Shown in pieces: positions 42,354 through 50,921 of a stretch of DNA of 64,000 bases. Positions within the stretch are counted from its first letter, which is position 1, and the number at the start of each line of letters is the position of its first letter. The position numbers were made by a program, and so were the translations under genes. This DNA comes from Hungatella sp. UBA4396 (GTDB taxonomy: Bacteria > Bacillota > Clostridia > Lachnospirales > Lachnospiraceae): the NCBI GenBank assembly GCA_002389905.1, contig DGRE01000019.1, positions 81,692-145,691 of the forward strand. The letters run 5' to 3'. The notes beneath the pieces were generated by a model that was not told where the DNA came from, did no database searches, and saw only the letters and a program-made list of their open reading frames with translations.

Positions 42354-43079
42354 ATGTACGAGACAGGAACAGCTTCTGTAAAAGGAATTACCGGAAATAC
42401 GTTGAAAATGGTCGCCATTGTGACCATGCTTCTGGACCATGCAGGAGTGATTTTAGTTGCAGGGGGCATATTAGGAGACAATGTGATCCAGGAAGGAAAC
42501 CCGTGGCTCATGGTATATGTGGTTCTGAGAACCATCGGAAGGCTGGCCTTTCCCATATTCTGCTTTCTGCTGACAGAAGGTTTCCTTCATACCCGGGATG
42601 TGAAAAAATATGGAATCCGGCTTCTGGCCTTTGCCTTTATTTCTGAGATTCCTTTTGATTTAGCCATCTTTGGCCAGTGGTTTCAGCCCGGTTACCAGAA
42701 TGTTTACTTCACCCTGTTCCTTGGCCTCTGTGTCCTGCATTTTTACAGAAAGGCCGCAGGAAATCCTGTAAAACAAAGCCTGGCCGCTCTGGCAGGAATG
42801 GCAGCCGCTTCCTTAATAAGGAGCGATTACGATGCCATTGGAATTGGCATGATCCTGATTTTCTATGTGTTTCGTGAAAACAAAAAGCTTCAGACCTTGT
42901 TTGGAGGGATGCTGGCAGTGGTGTCCAGCCTAAGCCTTTCCGGTGCAGCAGCTTTGGCGTTCATTCCCATCCGCATGTATAACGGGAAAAGAGGGGAAAA
43001 GAACTTAAAGCACTTTTTCTACTGGTTTTATCCGGTTCACCTTCTTCTGCTGTATTTGCTGCGCTTAAGCATCACTTAA
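42354..43079 (+). CDS. TraX family membrane protein
   Basis: A 241-residue protein with about seven membrane helices. The family features are the start TGNTLKMVAIVTMLLDHAGV (20 residues), RLAFPIFCFLLTEGF and a C-terminal FYWFYPVHLLLLY. TraX relatives are acyltransferase-like; in F plasmid TraX acetylates pilin, but chromosomal clostridial members have no known substrate. AAGGAGAA precedes the ATG. A role with the Tad pilin of this strain would be speculation. Confidence 0.88.
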   Translation: MYETGTASVKGITGNTLKMVAIVTMLLDHAGVILVAGGILGDNVIQEGNPWLMVYVVLRTIGRLAFPIFCFLLTEGFLHTRDVKKYGIRLLAFAFISEIPFDLAIFGQWFQPGYQNVYFTLFLGLCVLHFYRKAAGNPVKQSLAALAGMAAASLIRSDYDAIGIGMILIFYVFRENKKLQTLFGGMLAVVSSLSLSGAAALAFIPIRMYNGKRGEKNLKHFFYWFYPVHLLLLYLLRLSIT

Positions 43080-43091
43080 AAGGAGAATATT

Positions 43092-43859
43092 ATGATTTTT
43101 GATACACACGCCCATTATGATGATGAGGCATTTGATGAAGACAGAGACTTGCTGCTGGGCTCCCTTTTGGAGCATGGCATTGAGGCAGTGACTAATATAG
43201 GGGCCAGTATGGAGACCTCCAAAAACACCTTAAAGCTGGCTGAAAAATATCCTCATGTCTATGGAGCCATCGGCATTCACCCCAATGACACCGGGGAAAT
43301 GAGCTCAGAGGATTTAAACTGGCTTAAGGAACATTCTGCCAGTAAAAAGGTGGTGGCAATTGGGGAAATCGGCCTGGATTACTACTGGGAGGAGCCGGAA
43401 CATGAGACTCAGAAAAAATGGTTTATCCGCCAGTTAGATCTTGCAAGAGAAGTAAAGCTTCCGGTAGTCATTCACAGCCGTGATGCGGCAAAGGATACCC
43501 TGGACCTTATGAAGGCCCATGCAGAAAAGAACTTAGGCGGAGTCATTCACTGCTTTTCTTATGGAAAGGAAATGGCAAGGGAATACTTAAACATGGGCTA
43601 TTACCTCGGAATCGGCGGAGTGCTGACGTTTAAAAACGCCAGAAAACTGCGTGAGGTGGTGGAATATATGCCCATGGAGCAGATGGTTCTGGAAACAGAC
43701 TGCCCCTATCTGGCGCCGGTTCCTAACCGGGGAAAACGAAATTCCTCTTTAAATCTCTCTTATGTGGTTCAGGAGATCAGCGCCATTAAGGGAATTTCAG
43801 AAGAAGAAGTCATAGAGATTACCAATCGCAACGGAAAAAAATTATACGGATTGATATAA
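43092..43859 (+). CDS. TatD family metal-dependent hydrolase
   Basis: A 255-residue TIM-barrel DNase/deacylase. Metal ligands appear as DTHAHYDD (3-10), GEIGLDYY (about 92-99), HSRDA, IHCFSYG and ETDCPYL. TatD enzymes process DNA ends or D-aminoacyl-tRNA. It lies between metG and rsmA, a widespread Firmicute arrangement (metG-tatD-(rnmV)-ksgA). Confidence 0.94.
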   Translation: MIFDTHAHYDDEAFDEDRDLLLGSLLEHGIEAVTNIGASMETSKNTLKLAEKYPHVYGAIGIHPNDTGEMSSEDLNWLKEHSASKKVVAIGEIGLDYYWEEPEHETQKKWFIRQLDLAREVKLPVVIHSRDAAKDTLDLMKAHAEKNLGGVIHCFSYGKEMAREYLNMGYYLGIGGVLTFKNARKLREVVEYMPMEQMVLETDCPYLAPVPNRGKRNSSLNLSYVVQEISAIKGISEEEVIEITNRNGKKLYGLI

Positions 43860-43889
43860 CAGGCAGGAAAAAGAAAACGGAGGATGAGC

Positions 43890-44759
43890 ATGGCATCATT
43901 GGGAAGTCCCCAAAAAACAATTGAAATCATAAAAAAATACGAATTTACATTTCAAAAGAAATTCGGCCAGAACTTTTTAATCGATACTCACGTGCTGGAT
44001 AAAATCATTGCATCGTCAGGTGTGACAAAGGAAGACTGTGTGCTGGAAATCGGACCAGGAATCGGCACCATGACACAGTACCTGGCGGAAAATGCGGGAC
44101 ATGTGGTGGCAGTGGAGATTGACTCCAACTTAATTCCCGTTCTGAAGGAAACCCTTGGGGATTACAACAATGTAACCGTCATTCACGGCGATATTTTAAA
44201 GACAGACGTGAATCAGATCGCAGAGCAGTATAATGGAGGCCGTCCCATTAAGGTGGTGGCAAACCTTCCTTACTATATTACCACCCCCATTATTATGGGG
44301 CTTTTTGAAGGAAATGTTCCTATTGATAACATTACGGTCATGGTCCAGAAAGAAGTGGCAGACCGGATGCAGGTGGGACCCGGCTCCAAGGATTATGGAG
44401 CACTTTCCCTGGCGGTCCAGTACTATGCCCAGCCCTATATCGTAGCTAATGTGCCGCCAAACTGCTTTATGCCCCGTCCTAACGTAGGCTCTGCCGTAAT
44501 CCGCCTGACCCGGCATAAAAATCCGCCTGTAACGGCAGAAGATCCAGACCTGATGTTCCGTCTCATCCGGGCTTCCTTTAACCAGAGGAGAAAGACTCTG
44601 CAAAACGGCTTAAACAACTCGCCGGAAATCTCTTTCACAAAAGAAGAGATTATACAAGCCATAGAAAGCCTGGGCCTTGGCGCCTCCATAAGAGGGGAAG
44701 CCTTGACTTTAGAGCAGTTTGCCGCCTTAAGCAACTATTTTACCAATATGAGAAAATAA
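43890..44759 (+). CDS. rsmA: 16S rRNA (adenine1518-N6/adenine1519-N6)-dimethyltransferase
   Basis: A 289-residue KsgA/RsmA methyltransferase that dimethylates two adenines in the 3' hairpin of 16S rRNA. KKFGQNFLID, the SAM loop LEIGPGIGTMTQ and the catalytic NLPYYITTPI are intact. ATG 43890 lies six bases after GGAGG; an ATG at 43884 is too close to it. No rnmV/M5 gene lies between tatD and rsmA. Confidence 0.95.
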   Translation: MASLGSPQKTIEIIKKYEFTFQKKFGQNFLIDTHVLDKIIASSGVTKEDCVLEIGPGIGTMTQYLAENAGHVVAVEIDSNLIPVLKETLGDYNNVTVIHGDILKTDVNQIAEQYNGGRPIKVVANLPYYITTPIIMGLFEGNVPIDNITVMVQKEVADRMQVGPGSKDYGALSLAVQYYAQPYIVANVPPNCFMPRPNVGSAVIRLTRHKNPPVTAEDPDLMFRLIRASFNQRRKTLQNGLNNSPEISFTKEEIIQAIESLGLGASIRGEALTLEQFAALSNYFTNMRK

Positions 44760-44775
44760 ATTTTCAGGAGGGGAC

Positions 44776-45333
44776 ATGTCGGATTCACTGATTACCAAAC
44801 GTGCCATAGCAGAAGCTTTGAAACAGGTGTGCAGGGAAAAGCCGTTTAACAAGATATCCATATCAGATATTACGGCTGTATGCGGTCTGAACCGGCAGAC
44901 CTTCTATTATCATTATCAGGATAAATATGAGCTATTAAGCTGGATCTATTACAATGAAAATTTTGCCGCCATTGCGGAAAATATCACCCTTGAGAACTGG
45001 GATCAGAAGGTGCTGGAACTGCTTGAAAATATGAGAGAAGAGAAGGCCTTTTATATCAATACCATAAAAGAGCAGGAGCATACCTTTGAAAGCTATCTTC
45101 TGGAAATGGCAAAGGCCCTGTTTTCCGAGGCAATCCTGTTCCTTGACGAAAAAAAGAAGCTTACAGAGGAAGAACGGGAATTTGATGCCCAGTTTTACGC
45201 CTACGGCATCTGCGGCATGATCGTCAACTGGGCGGAAAAAGGCATGAAGCAGGAGCCTAAGCTGATAGTCCGGCGGTTAAAGAGCCTGGTCAATGCCACC
45301 AAGCAGATCGGCTATCTGAAAGCTTTTTCATAA
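44776..45333 (+). CDS. TetR/AcrR family regulator
   Basis: A 185-residue protein. The HTH at about residues 9-55 includes ISISDITAVCGLNRQTFYYH (20 residues). The C-terminal part resembles the DhaS/TetR_C_8 type. It lies close to oleate hydratase, whose upstream region contains palindromes built on TTGTAAAAG, so it is the obvious candidate regulator; that link is inferred. Its 3' end overlaps a small minus-strand gene. Confidence 0.88.
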   Translation: MSDSLITKRAIAEALKQVCREKPFNKISISDITAVCGLNRQTFYYHYQDKYELLSWIYYNENFAAIAENITLENWDQKVLELLENMREEKAFYINTIKEQEHTFESYLLEMAKALFSEAILFLDEKKKLTEEEREFDAQFYAYGICGMIVNWAEKGMKQEPKLIVRRLKSLVNATKQIGYLKAFS

Positions 45334-45547
45334 TGAGATTTAAGCATTCCTCCAGAGAACAGCTTTTGATCATTGCAAGAAGCTCGGTATAATGAAACTG
45401 TTCCATGGAACAGGGCTGAAACCGCAGCAGCAGCTCTTCCATATTTCTGGCAGCCCGCTCCGGAGATTTCTGTCCGTTTTTTAACTGATGGAGAAGTGCC
45501 GTCCTTAATACGGATTCCCGGATGTGATTGCGCAGGGTCACTGACAT
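45290..45547 (-). CDS. small hypothetical protein
   Basis: 85 residues, Arg/Leu/Cys-containing, helical, with no motif recognised. A strong AAAGGAGGG lies six to seven bases before its ATG, which supports a real gene. It overlaps the 3' end of the tetR gene by 44 nt tail to tail, and is divergent from oleate hydratase. It could share the palindromic operator region at 45572-45675. Confidence 0.55.
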   Translation of the reverse strand: MSVTLRNHIRESVLRTALLHQLKNGQKSPERAARNMEELLLRFQPCSMEQFHYTELLAMIKSCSLEECLNLIMKKLSDSRSAWWH

Positions 45548-45571
45548 GATTCTCCCTCCTTTTGTTTTTAC

Positions 45572-45675
45572 TTATTGTAAAAGAAGAAGAAAATAATTTC
45601 GATAGACAAAATACAAAAAATGTCCTGTTTTTTGACACCATTTCTATGGTGTCGTTTTTTTTTACAATTGTAAAA
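45572..45675. promoter_or_regulatory. operator-like repeats between the small gene and oleate hydratase
   Basis: TTATTGTAAAAG at 45572-45583 shares ATTGTAAAAG with a perfect 16-bp palindrome TTTTACAATTGTAAAA at 45660-45675. The sites sit in a divergent intergenic region next to a TetR gene. Confidence 0.5.
45634..45663 (+). terminator. Rho-independent terminator upstream of oleate hydratase
   Basis: GACACCA (45634-45640) pairs with TGGTGTC (45647-45653), followed by G and a run of T. It would stop transcripts coming from the tetR side. Confidence 0.75.
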
Positions 45676-45755
45676 GCATGTATGATGACGAGTAAAACGA
45701 AGTATGCTAATATGAGGCCATCAGTTACATCAAATCACAGATTGGAGCATTGATC

Positions 45756-47489
45756 ATGAAGGACAAAAATAGTTTCGGAAAGGCATTGACCTATAGTCTG
45801 GCAGCCACTGCCGCAGCCATGGCAGCAGTGAAAGCCTATGATTATTCAAAAAAACAGAAACATTCAAAACAAAACCAGCCGGAAAGACAGGAGAAAAAAG
45901 TCTATAACCCGGAAGGCAGAAAAGCCTATTTTGTAGGCGGAGGTCTGGGAAGTCTGGCAGGAGCGGCGTACCTGGTAAGGGACTGCAATATGCCAGGAGA
46001 ACAGATCACGATTTTTGAAGGACTTCCGATTTTAGGAGGAAGCAACGACGGCATCGGTACTCCGGAAAAAGGCTTTGTCTGCCGGGGAGGCCGAATGCTC
46101 AATGAAGAAACCTACGAAAACTTCTGGGAGCTGTTCCGGTCCATCCCATCCTTAAGTAACCCCAACAGGAGCGTGACCGAGGAAATTCTGAATTTTGACC
46201 ACGCCCATCCCACAAAAGCAAAAGCCAGACTGATTGACAAAAGAGGAAACATTCTGGATGTAAAAAGCATGGGATTTACCCAGAAGGAACGGATGGCTCT
46301 TTTAAAGCTCATGAATACTCCGGAAGAAAAGCTGGATGATATGACCATTGAAGAGTGGTTTGCAGACATGCCCCATTTCTTTACCACCAATTTCTGGTAC
46401 ATGTGGCAGACTACCTTTGCATTCCAGACCTGGAGCAGCCTGTTTGAATTCCGCCGTTATATGCGCCGGATGATTTTAGAGTTTTCAAGAATTGAAACCC
46501 TGGAAGGAGTGACAAGAACTCCCTTAAACCAGTATGACAGCGTAATCCGTCCTCTGGAAGAATATTTGAGAAAACAGGGAGTTGTTTTTGAGGAAAACTG
46601 TGTTGTGGAAGACATTGACTTTGCTGACGGTGATGGAATCACGGCAAAAGTACTTCACTTGAAAGACAAAGGAAAGGAGACCACCATCCAGCTTCAGGAT
46701 GGCGACATCTGCATCATGACCAATGCCTGCATGACCGACAGCGCCACCTTGGGTGACATTCATACCCCCGCCCCTGCGCCTAAATTAAGACCCATATCAG
46801 GAGAGCTGTGGAGCAAAGTCGCCGCAAAGAAGCCGGGACTTGGAAATCCCTATCCGTTTTTTGGTGATGTACAGGAAACCAACTGGGAAAGCTTTACCGT
46901 TACCAGCCGGGGCAATAAGCTTTTAAAAATGATTGAGAATTATTCCGGAAATGTTCCTGGAAGCGGAGCCTTAATGACCTTTAAAGACTCCAACTGGCTC
47001 ATGAGCATTGTAGTGGCCGCCCAGCCCCACTTCATCAATCAGCCTATGGATCAGACTATTTTCTGGGGCTACGGACTTTATACCGACCGGGTGGGCGATT
47101 ATGTAAAAAAGCCTATGAAGGACTGCACCGGAGAAGAAATGCTGACAGAGCTTCTCCACCACCTTCATATGGAAGACCGCTTAGAGGAGATTCTTGCCGA
47201 TGTGGTCAATGTAATTCCCTGCATGATGCCCTATGTGGATGCCCAGTTCCAACCCCGTAAAATGACTGACCGTCCCAATGTGGTTCCCGCAGGTTCCACC
47301 AACTTTGCCATGGTCAGCCAGTTTGTGGAAATCCCCGATGACATGGTATTCACCGAAGAATACTCGGTCCGTGCCGCCAGAATAGCCGTATACACCCTTA
47401 TGGGAGCGGATAAAAAAATCTGCCCGGTCACACCTTACGTCAAAGACCCTAAGGTTCTGGCAAAGGCAGTTCAGACTTCATACCGTTAA
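45756..47489 (+). CDS. ohyA: oleate hydratase (MCRA family) with N-terminal hydrophobic extension
   Basis: A 577-residue FAD enzyme that hydrates oleate to 10-hydroxystearate (EC 4.2.1.53). The FAD loop GGGLGSLAG lies at 61-69 with the adenosine-binding Glu in IFEGLPILGGSNDG, followed by the long substrate-binding domains (MLNEETYENFW, FRRYMRRMILEFSR). The first 50 residues, with a hydrophobic Ala-rich helix (about 11-29) followed by a basic stretch, are extra compared with the typical soluble enzyme and suggest membrane attachment. ATG 45756 follows GGAG by eight bases. It may detoxify unsaturated host fatty acids. Confidence 0.92.
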   Translation: MKDKNSFGKALTYSLAATAAAMAAVKAYDYSKKQKHSKQNQPERQEKKVYNPEGRKAYFVGGGLGSLAGAAYLVRDCNMPGEQITIFEGLPILGGSNDGIGTPEKGFVCRGGRMLNEETYENFWELFRSIPSLSNPNRSVTEEILNFDHAHPTKAKARLIDKRGNILDVKSMGFTQKERMALLKLMNTPEEKLDDMTIEEWFADMPHFFTTNFWYMWQTTFAFQTWSSLFEFRRYMRRMILEFSRIETLEGVTRTPLNQYDSVIRPLEEYLRKQGVVFEENCVVEDIDFADGDGITAKVLHLKDKGKETTIQLQDGDICIMTNACMTDSATLGDIHTPAPAPKLRPISGELWSKVAAKKPGLGNPYPFFGDVQETNWESFTVTSRGNKLLKMIENYSGNVPGSGALMTFKDSNWLMSIVVAAQPHFINQPMDQTIFWGYGLYTDRVGDYVKKPMKDCTGEEMLTELLHHLHMEDRLEEILADVVNVIPCMMPYVDAQFQPRKMTDRPNVVPAGSTNFAMVSQFVEIPDDMVFTEEYSVRAARIAVYTLMGADKKICPVTPYVKDPKVLAKAVQTSYR

Positions 47490-47520
47490 GAAGATAAGAG
47501 AACTAAAACAAGACATAAAA

Positions 47521-47560
47521 ATGCGCCTGAACCATACACTCCGGTTCAAGGCGCATTTTT
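47521..47560. terminator. bidirectional terminator after ohyA
   Basis: ATGCGCCTGAACC (47521-47533) pairs with GGTTCAAGGCGCAT (47542-47555) with one bulge, followed by a T run, between convergent genes. Confidence 0.85.
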
Positions 47561-47593
47561 ATGCAGTATTTTCAGAAAATTTCCGGCACCAGC

Positions 47594-48145
47594 CTACCCT
47601 TGAGAATCTTCATAACATGCCCGGACTCCCCCGATATACTTGGGCCTTGTGCGGGCAGCCACCACATTGGCGAATCCGATGCGGTTGGTCTTAAGCCTGA
47701 CAGGAACAGCCACAGCTTTTAAATGCATTCCAATGAGGGTATTCCCGATATCCATTCCAGCGTGTGCCTTTATGGCCTCCACTGCCACAGGCTCCTTAAA
47801 TATCCTGTAAGCCGCAGAAGCAAAAGAACCACCTGCCTTAAGCTGGGGAACCACGCTCACCGGCTCATAGCCGTAAAGCTCTGCTGCTTCCCTCTCCAAA
47901 ATCAAGGCCCGGTTCAAGTGTTCACAGCATTGGGCAGCCACATAAATCCCTTGAGCCCTAAAAACCTCATGGATGGCGGAAAAAACTTCTTGTCCGATTT
48001 CTTCGCTGGAATGAGAACCAATGCGGTGGTCAGAAATCTCACTGGAGGAGCAGCCGATCACAACTAAGTTCCCTTTCTTTAAGTGAGCAGCCTCCAGCAA
48101 TTCCACTGCCGCCTGTTCAGCCTGCAACCTGATTTCTTCCAACAC
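47594..48145 (-). CDS. TIGR01440/UPF0340 (YwlG-like) protein
   Basis: A 183-residue cytoplasmic protein of unknown function in a well-conserved Firmicute family. The signatures VVIGCSSSEI and CCEHLNRALILEREAAE (17 residues) are clear. GTG 48145 lies eight bases after AAAGGAG; a GTG at 48154 overlaps the ribosome site. Confidence 0.88.
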   Translation of the reverse strand: MLEEIRLQAEQAAVELLEAAHLKKGNLVVIGCSSSEISDHRIGSHSSEEIGQEVFSAIHEVFRAQGIYVAAQCCEHLNRALILEREAAELYGYEPVSVVPQLKAGGSFASAAYRIFKEPVAVEAIKAHAGMDIGNTLIGMHLKAVAVPVRLKTNRIGFANVVAARTRPKYIGGVRACYEDSQG

Positions 48146-48179
48146 GGCAGACACCTCCTTTTATAATCATTTTCATGGC

Positions 48180-48599
48180 TTATAATGCGGCCCTGATGGC
48201 AGCAGCCATGTCTTCATACTCTTTGTCAGTTAAATATACCTTGTCAGGATTCATGATAAAAGTGCTGCCCCATTCATCCCCTCCATTGTACTTAGGAACG
48301 ATGTGCATATGAAGGTGGCATCCGGTATCCCCATAAGCGCCGTAATTCACCTTATCCGGATTAAACACCTTGTGAACAGCTTTAGAAACCCTGGCGGTAT
48401 CAGCAAAAAAGGCATTTCTCTCCTCATCGCTGATGTCAATCATTTCACTGACATGATCCTTATATGCCAGAATCACTCTGCCCTTTTTACTCTGTTCCTT
48501 AAATAAATATAAAAATCCCGTTTCCATTTCGCAGACCGGATAACCGAACTTGGCTACCAGGTCTCCTTGCATACAATATGCACAGTTTGGATCTTTCAT
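48180..48599 (-). CDS. HIT family protein
   Basis: A 139-residue histidine-triad protein, the second in the window and distinct from the HinT-like one at 33.2 kb. The triad reads HLHMHIVPK (about residues 95-103), and two Cys near the start (CAYC) may bind zinc. It is a nucleotide hydrolase or transferase with unknown substrate. It is separated by 34 nt from the YwlG-like gene downstream on the same strand. Confidence 0.9.
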   Translation of the reverse strand: MKDPNCAYCMQGDLVAKFGYPVCEMETGFLYLFKEQSKKGRVILAYKDHVSEMIDISDEERNAFFADTARVSKAVHKVFNPDKVNYGAYGDTGCHLHMHIVPKYNGGDEWGSTFIMNPDKVYLTDKEYEDMAAAIRAAL

Positions 48600-48652
48600 T
48601 GTACAAATACCCTCTTTCTAATTGTGTATTATTCCCATGGTCCAAAAGATTA

Positions 48653-49054
48653 TTACTTGCCTTTTATATATGCGGCAACCTTTACGTCTTCTTTCTTAAT
48701 ATGATTGATCAGCCAGCCCGCAATGGTGCTGTTAACCTCTCCCACAAGAGGAATGGTAGGACCTTCCTTTTCCAGCTTGGCGCAGATTCCTGCCACAACC
48801 CTTTTAAAGTCTTCATGATAACGCTTGTGGGTGGCATAATCCGGATACTTATATTGAAGCTGAAGCTTTTCTTCATTGCTGAAATGCTTTGCAGTATAAT
48901 CCTGCAAAAATTTGGTCGTATTGGCCAGCTCCATACGCCCCTTTCCCGCTCCGCAGGCAGCAAGCAGGTTGTTGATGGCGTCGACCAGCTGGCGGTGCTC
49001 AGAATCAATTAACTGATTTCCTGTTTCCAAATCTTTTGTAAATGTATATGCCAT
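48653..49054 (-). CDS. bacteriohemerythrin
   Basis: A 133-residue four-helix protein with all di-iron ligands: H20, H57, E61, H76, H80, H118 and D123. It binds oxygen; in anaerobes it is thought to scavenge or sense O2. AAGGAGG precedes the ATG. It stands as a single gene between the HIT and ABC genes. Confidence 0.93.
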   Translation of the reverse strand: MAYTFTKDLETGNQLIDSEHRQLVDAINNLLAACGAGKGRMELANTTKFLQDYTAKHFSNEEKLQLQYKYPDYATHKRYHEDFKRVVAGICAKLEKEGPTIPLVGEVNSTIAGWLINHIKKEDVKVAAYIKGK

Positions 49055-49120
49055 GGTTATGGCCTCCTTATCTTTGTAGGTTATACATATTTTACCTCAT
49101 TTTGAAGAGAAATCCAACTG

Positions 49121-50131
49121 TTAAATTTCCTTCCAGCTTAAATACAGGCCTGCAACCACATCCTCAATAGGAGCTTTTTTAATCTCCACATCCTGAATTT
49201 GGGTAAATTCAGCCAGCATACCAAGGATTTCATGAATTTCCAGCTTTTTCCGGTCAAATTCATATTCATGAAATCCGTTTTCTGAACTTAACAGTTTCAG
49301 GGCGGGAAGTCTTGGAGCAGGTTCGTGAGAAGGCGTGGTAATCTGGATTCTGTAAAATCCCCCCAGAACATCTCTCAGTTCATCAAAGCTTCCGTCAAAA
49401 GCGATCTGCCCTTTGTTAAGGAGCACCATTCTTTGGGCCATTTCCTCCAGATCATCCATGTCATGACTGGTCACCACAACCGTGGTGCCCCGCTCCCTGT
49501 TGATCTTTTTTAAGAAACGGATCATCTGCTGTTTAGCCAGAACATCAAGGCCCAGGGTGGGCTCATCTAAAAAGATCAGCTCAGGGCCGTGCAAAAGCAG
49601 CATGGCAATATCCGCCCGCATCCGCTGTCCCAGACTCAGCTCCCTGGCAAAGGTATTCAATATGTCTCCAAGATCTAATAGCTCTGTCACAAGACTCAGG
49701 TTTTCCTGGTAAACCTTTTCCGGAATGTTCCAGACCGCTTTTTTCCATTCAAAGCTGGTGATGACCGGATGATCCCACCATAATTCCGTTCTCTGCCCAA
49801 ACAGCACCCCAATGTGCCGCATAAGGGCAGTCCGTTCCTTGGCCGGATCAAATCCAAGAACAGACACCTGGCCTTCCGTTGGCAAAAGAATGCCGGAAAG
49901 AATTTTTATAGTCGTGCTTTTCCCTGCCCCATTGGACCCGGCATAGGCTGCAAACTCCCCCTGGCGAATGGTCAGGGACAGGTGGTCAAGGGCTGTGACC
50001 ACCCGTTTTTCCGGGTGAAACATATTTTTTATAATATCGCGGGCTCTCCCGCTTCTCTGCCACTGGCAGTATTGTTTCGTCACATTATCGATGGCCAAAG
50101 CCGGTGTATCTGGGTGAGCCGTGAAGTACAT
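49121..50131 (-). CDS. ABC transporter ATP-binding protein (COG4586 type)
   Basis: A 336-residue ATPase. Walker A SNGAGKST is at about 70-77, the Q-loop in LFGQRTELWWD, signature LSLGQRMR, Walker B LIFLDEPTLGLD and the switch TSHDMDD. The extended N-terminus and the C-terminal 80 residues match the uncharacterised COG4586 family, which works with two ABC-2-like permeases. Its first 47 nt overlap the permease gene upstream, so translation is coupled. Confidence 0.92.
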   Translation of the reverse strand: MYFTAHPDTPALAIDNVTKQYCQWQRSGRARDIIKNMFHPEKRVVTALDHLSLTIRQGEFAAYAGSNGAGKSTTIKILSGILLPTEGQVSVLGFDPAKERTALMRHIGVLFGQRTELWWDHPVITSFEWKKAVWNIPEKVYQENLSLVTELLDLGDILNTFARELSLGQRMRADIAMLLLHGPELIFLDEPTLGLDVLAKQQMIRFLKKINRERGTTVVVTSHDMDDLEEMAQRMVLLNKGQIAFDGSFDELRDVLGGFYRIQITTPSHEPAPRLPALKLLSSENGFHEYEFDRKKLEIHEILGMLAEFTQIQDVEIKKAPIEDVVAGLYLSWKEI

Positions 50132-50921
50132 AATGGTTCAGTCCTTTCTTAAAAAATAAAAGAGTAATAGTAAAGAGCACAGCCGCTGCCGCCGGAATAT
50201 AAATCCCGCCCCTTTCCCCGGTTCTGAGTAAAATCAGGGAAGGGAGCCAGGAAGCCAGCCCTATGGGTATGACTGTGAGAAAAATCCCTCTGACCGTTCC
50301 GTTCATATTTCCTAAAGGATAAGTTTTCAAAGAAGAAAATAGATCCCTGACCGTTCCGGCAATTTCCTCTGCCGCAGCAGGAGAATAAAAGGCTGTGCAG
50401 GACAAAAGGTATAAAAATGAAAGCATAATAAGGCAGGAGCAGGCTCCGTAAAAAAGAAACAGAAAAACCCATCCCGGACTTATTGCCACCCCGGCCTTGA
50501 CAGCCCCGTACCAGGAGATCCCTGTTCCCAATATAAGAAGAGGAGATCCGGAAAACGGAGAAAAGCCCTGGGCCAGAAGCTGGGTCCACAGAGGAACCGG
50601 CTGAATCATAATATGGTCAAGCTGCCCCCGGCCGATGATCCGGCTGACCATGGAGGTATTATTTCCAATAAAAAACACGGTATAAATGCCGTCAAGAAAT
50701 ACGGAATAGCCCATCATAAACAGAACCTCCTCCCGGCTCATGCCGGAGAAATTCCCGAAGCTGACAGACAAAAGGAATACACCTGTAACCGTACAGATTC
50801 CGGTTACAGCATCGGATACCAGCTGCAGCAGAAAATACCGCGTATCACGAAGGAGCCATAAAAGGTCCATTTTCGCATACTGCCCGTAAAGCCGAAAGAG
50901 AATTTTAATATTATCCACCAA
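50085..50921 (-). CDS. ABC-2 family exporter permease (COG3694 type)
   Basis: A 278-residue membrane protein with six predicted helices and the FMMGYSVFLDGIYTVFFIGN-type region (20 residues). It pairs with the next permease and the COG4586 ATPase. The start is TTG at 50921 (or GTG 50918), nine bases after GAAAGGA, overlapping the upstream permease gene by 11 nt. Confidence 0.88.
   Translation of the reverse strand: MVDNIKILFRLYGQYAKMDLLWLLRDTRYFLLQLVSDAVTGICTVTGVFLLSVSFGNFSGMSREEVLFMMGYSVFLDGIYTVFFIGNNTSMVSRIIGRGQLDHIMIQPVPLWTQLLAQGFSPFSGSPLLILGTGISWYGAVKAGVAISPGWVFLFLFYGACSCLIMLSFLYLLSCTAFYSPAAAEEIAGTVRDLFSSLKTYPLGNMNGTVRGIFLTVIPIGLASWLPSLILLRTGERGGIYIPAAAAVLFTITLLFFKKGLNHYVLHGSPRYTGFGHR

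Noticed and set aside
42354..43079. TraX-like protein as pilin acetylase for the Tad system
   Set aside because: The gene is 11 kb from the pilus locus in a housekeeping operon; only a family name connects them.
50911..50919. TTATCCACC, a DnaA-box-like match
   Set aside because: Single imperfect site at the start of a permease coding region, no cluster; likely chance.
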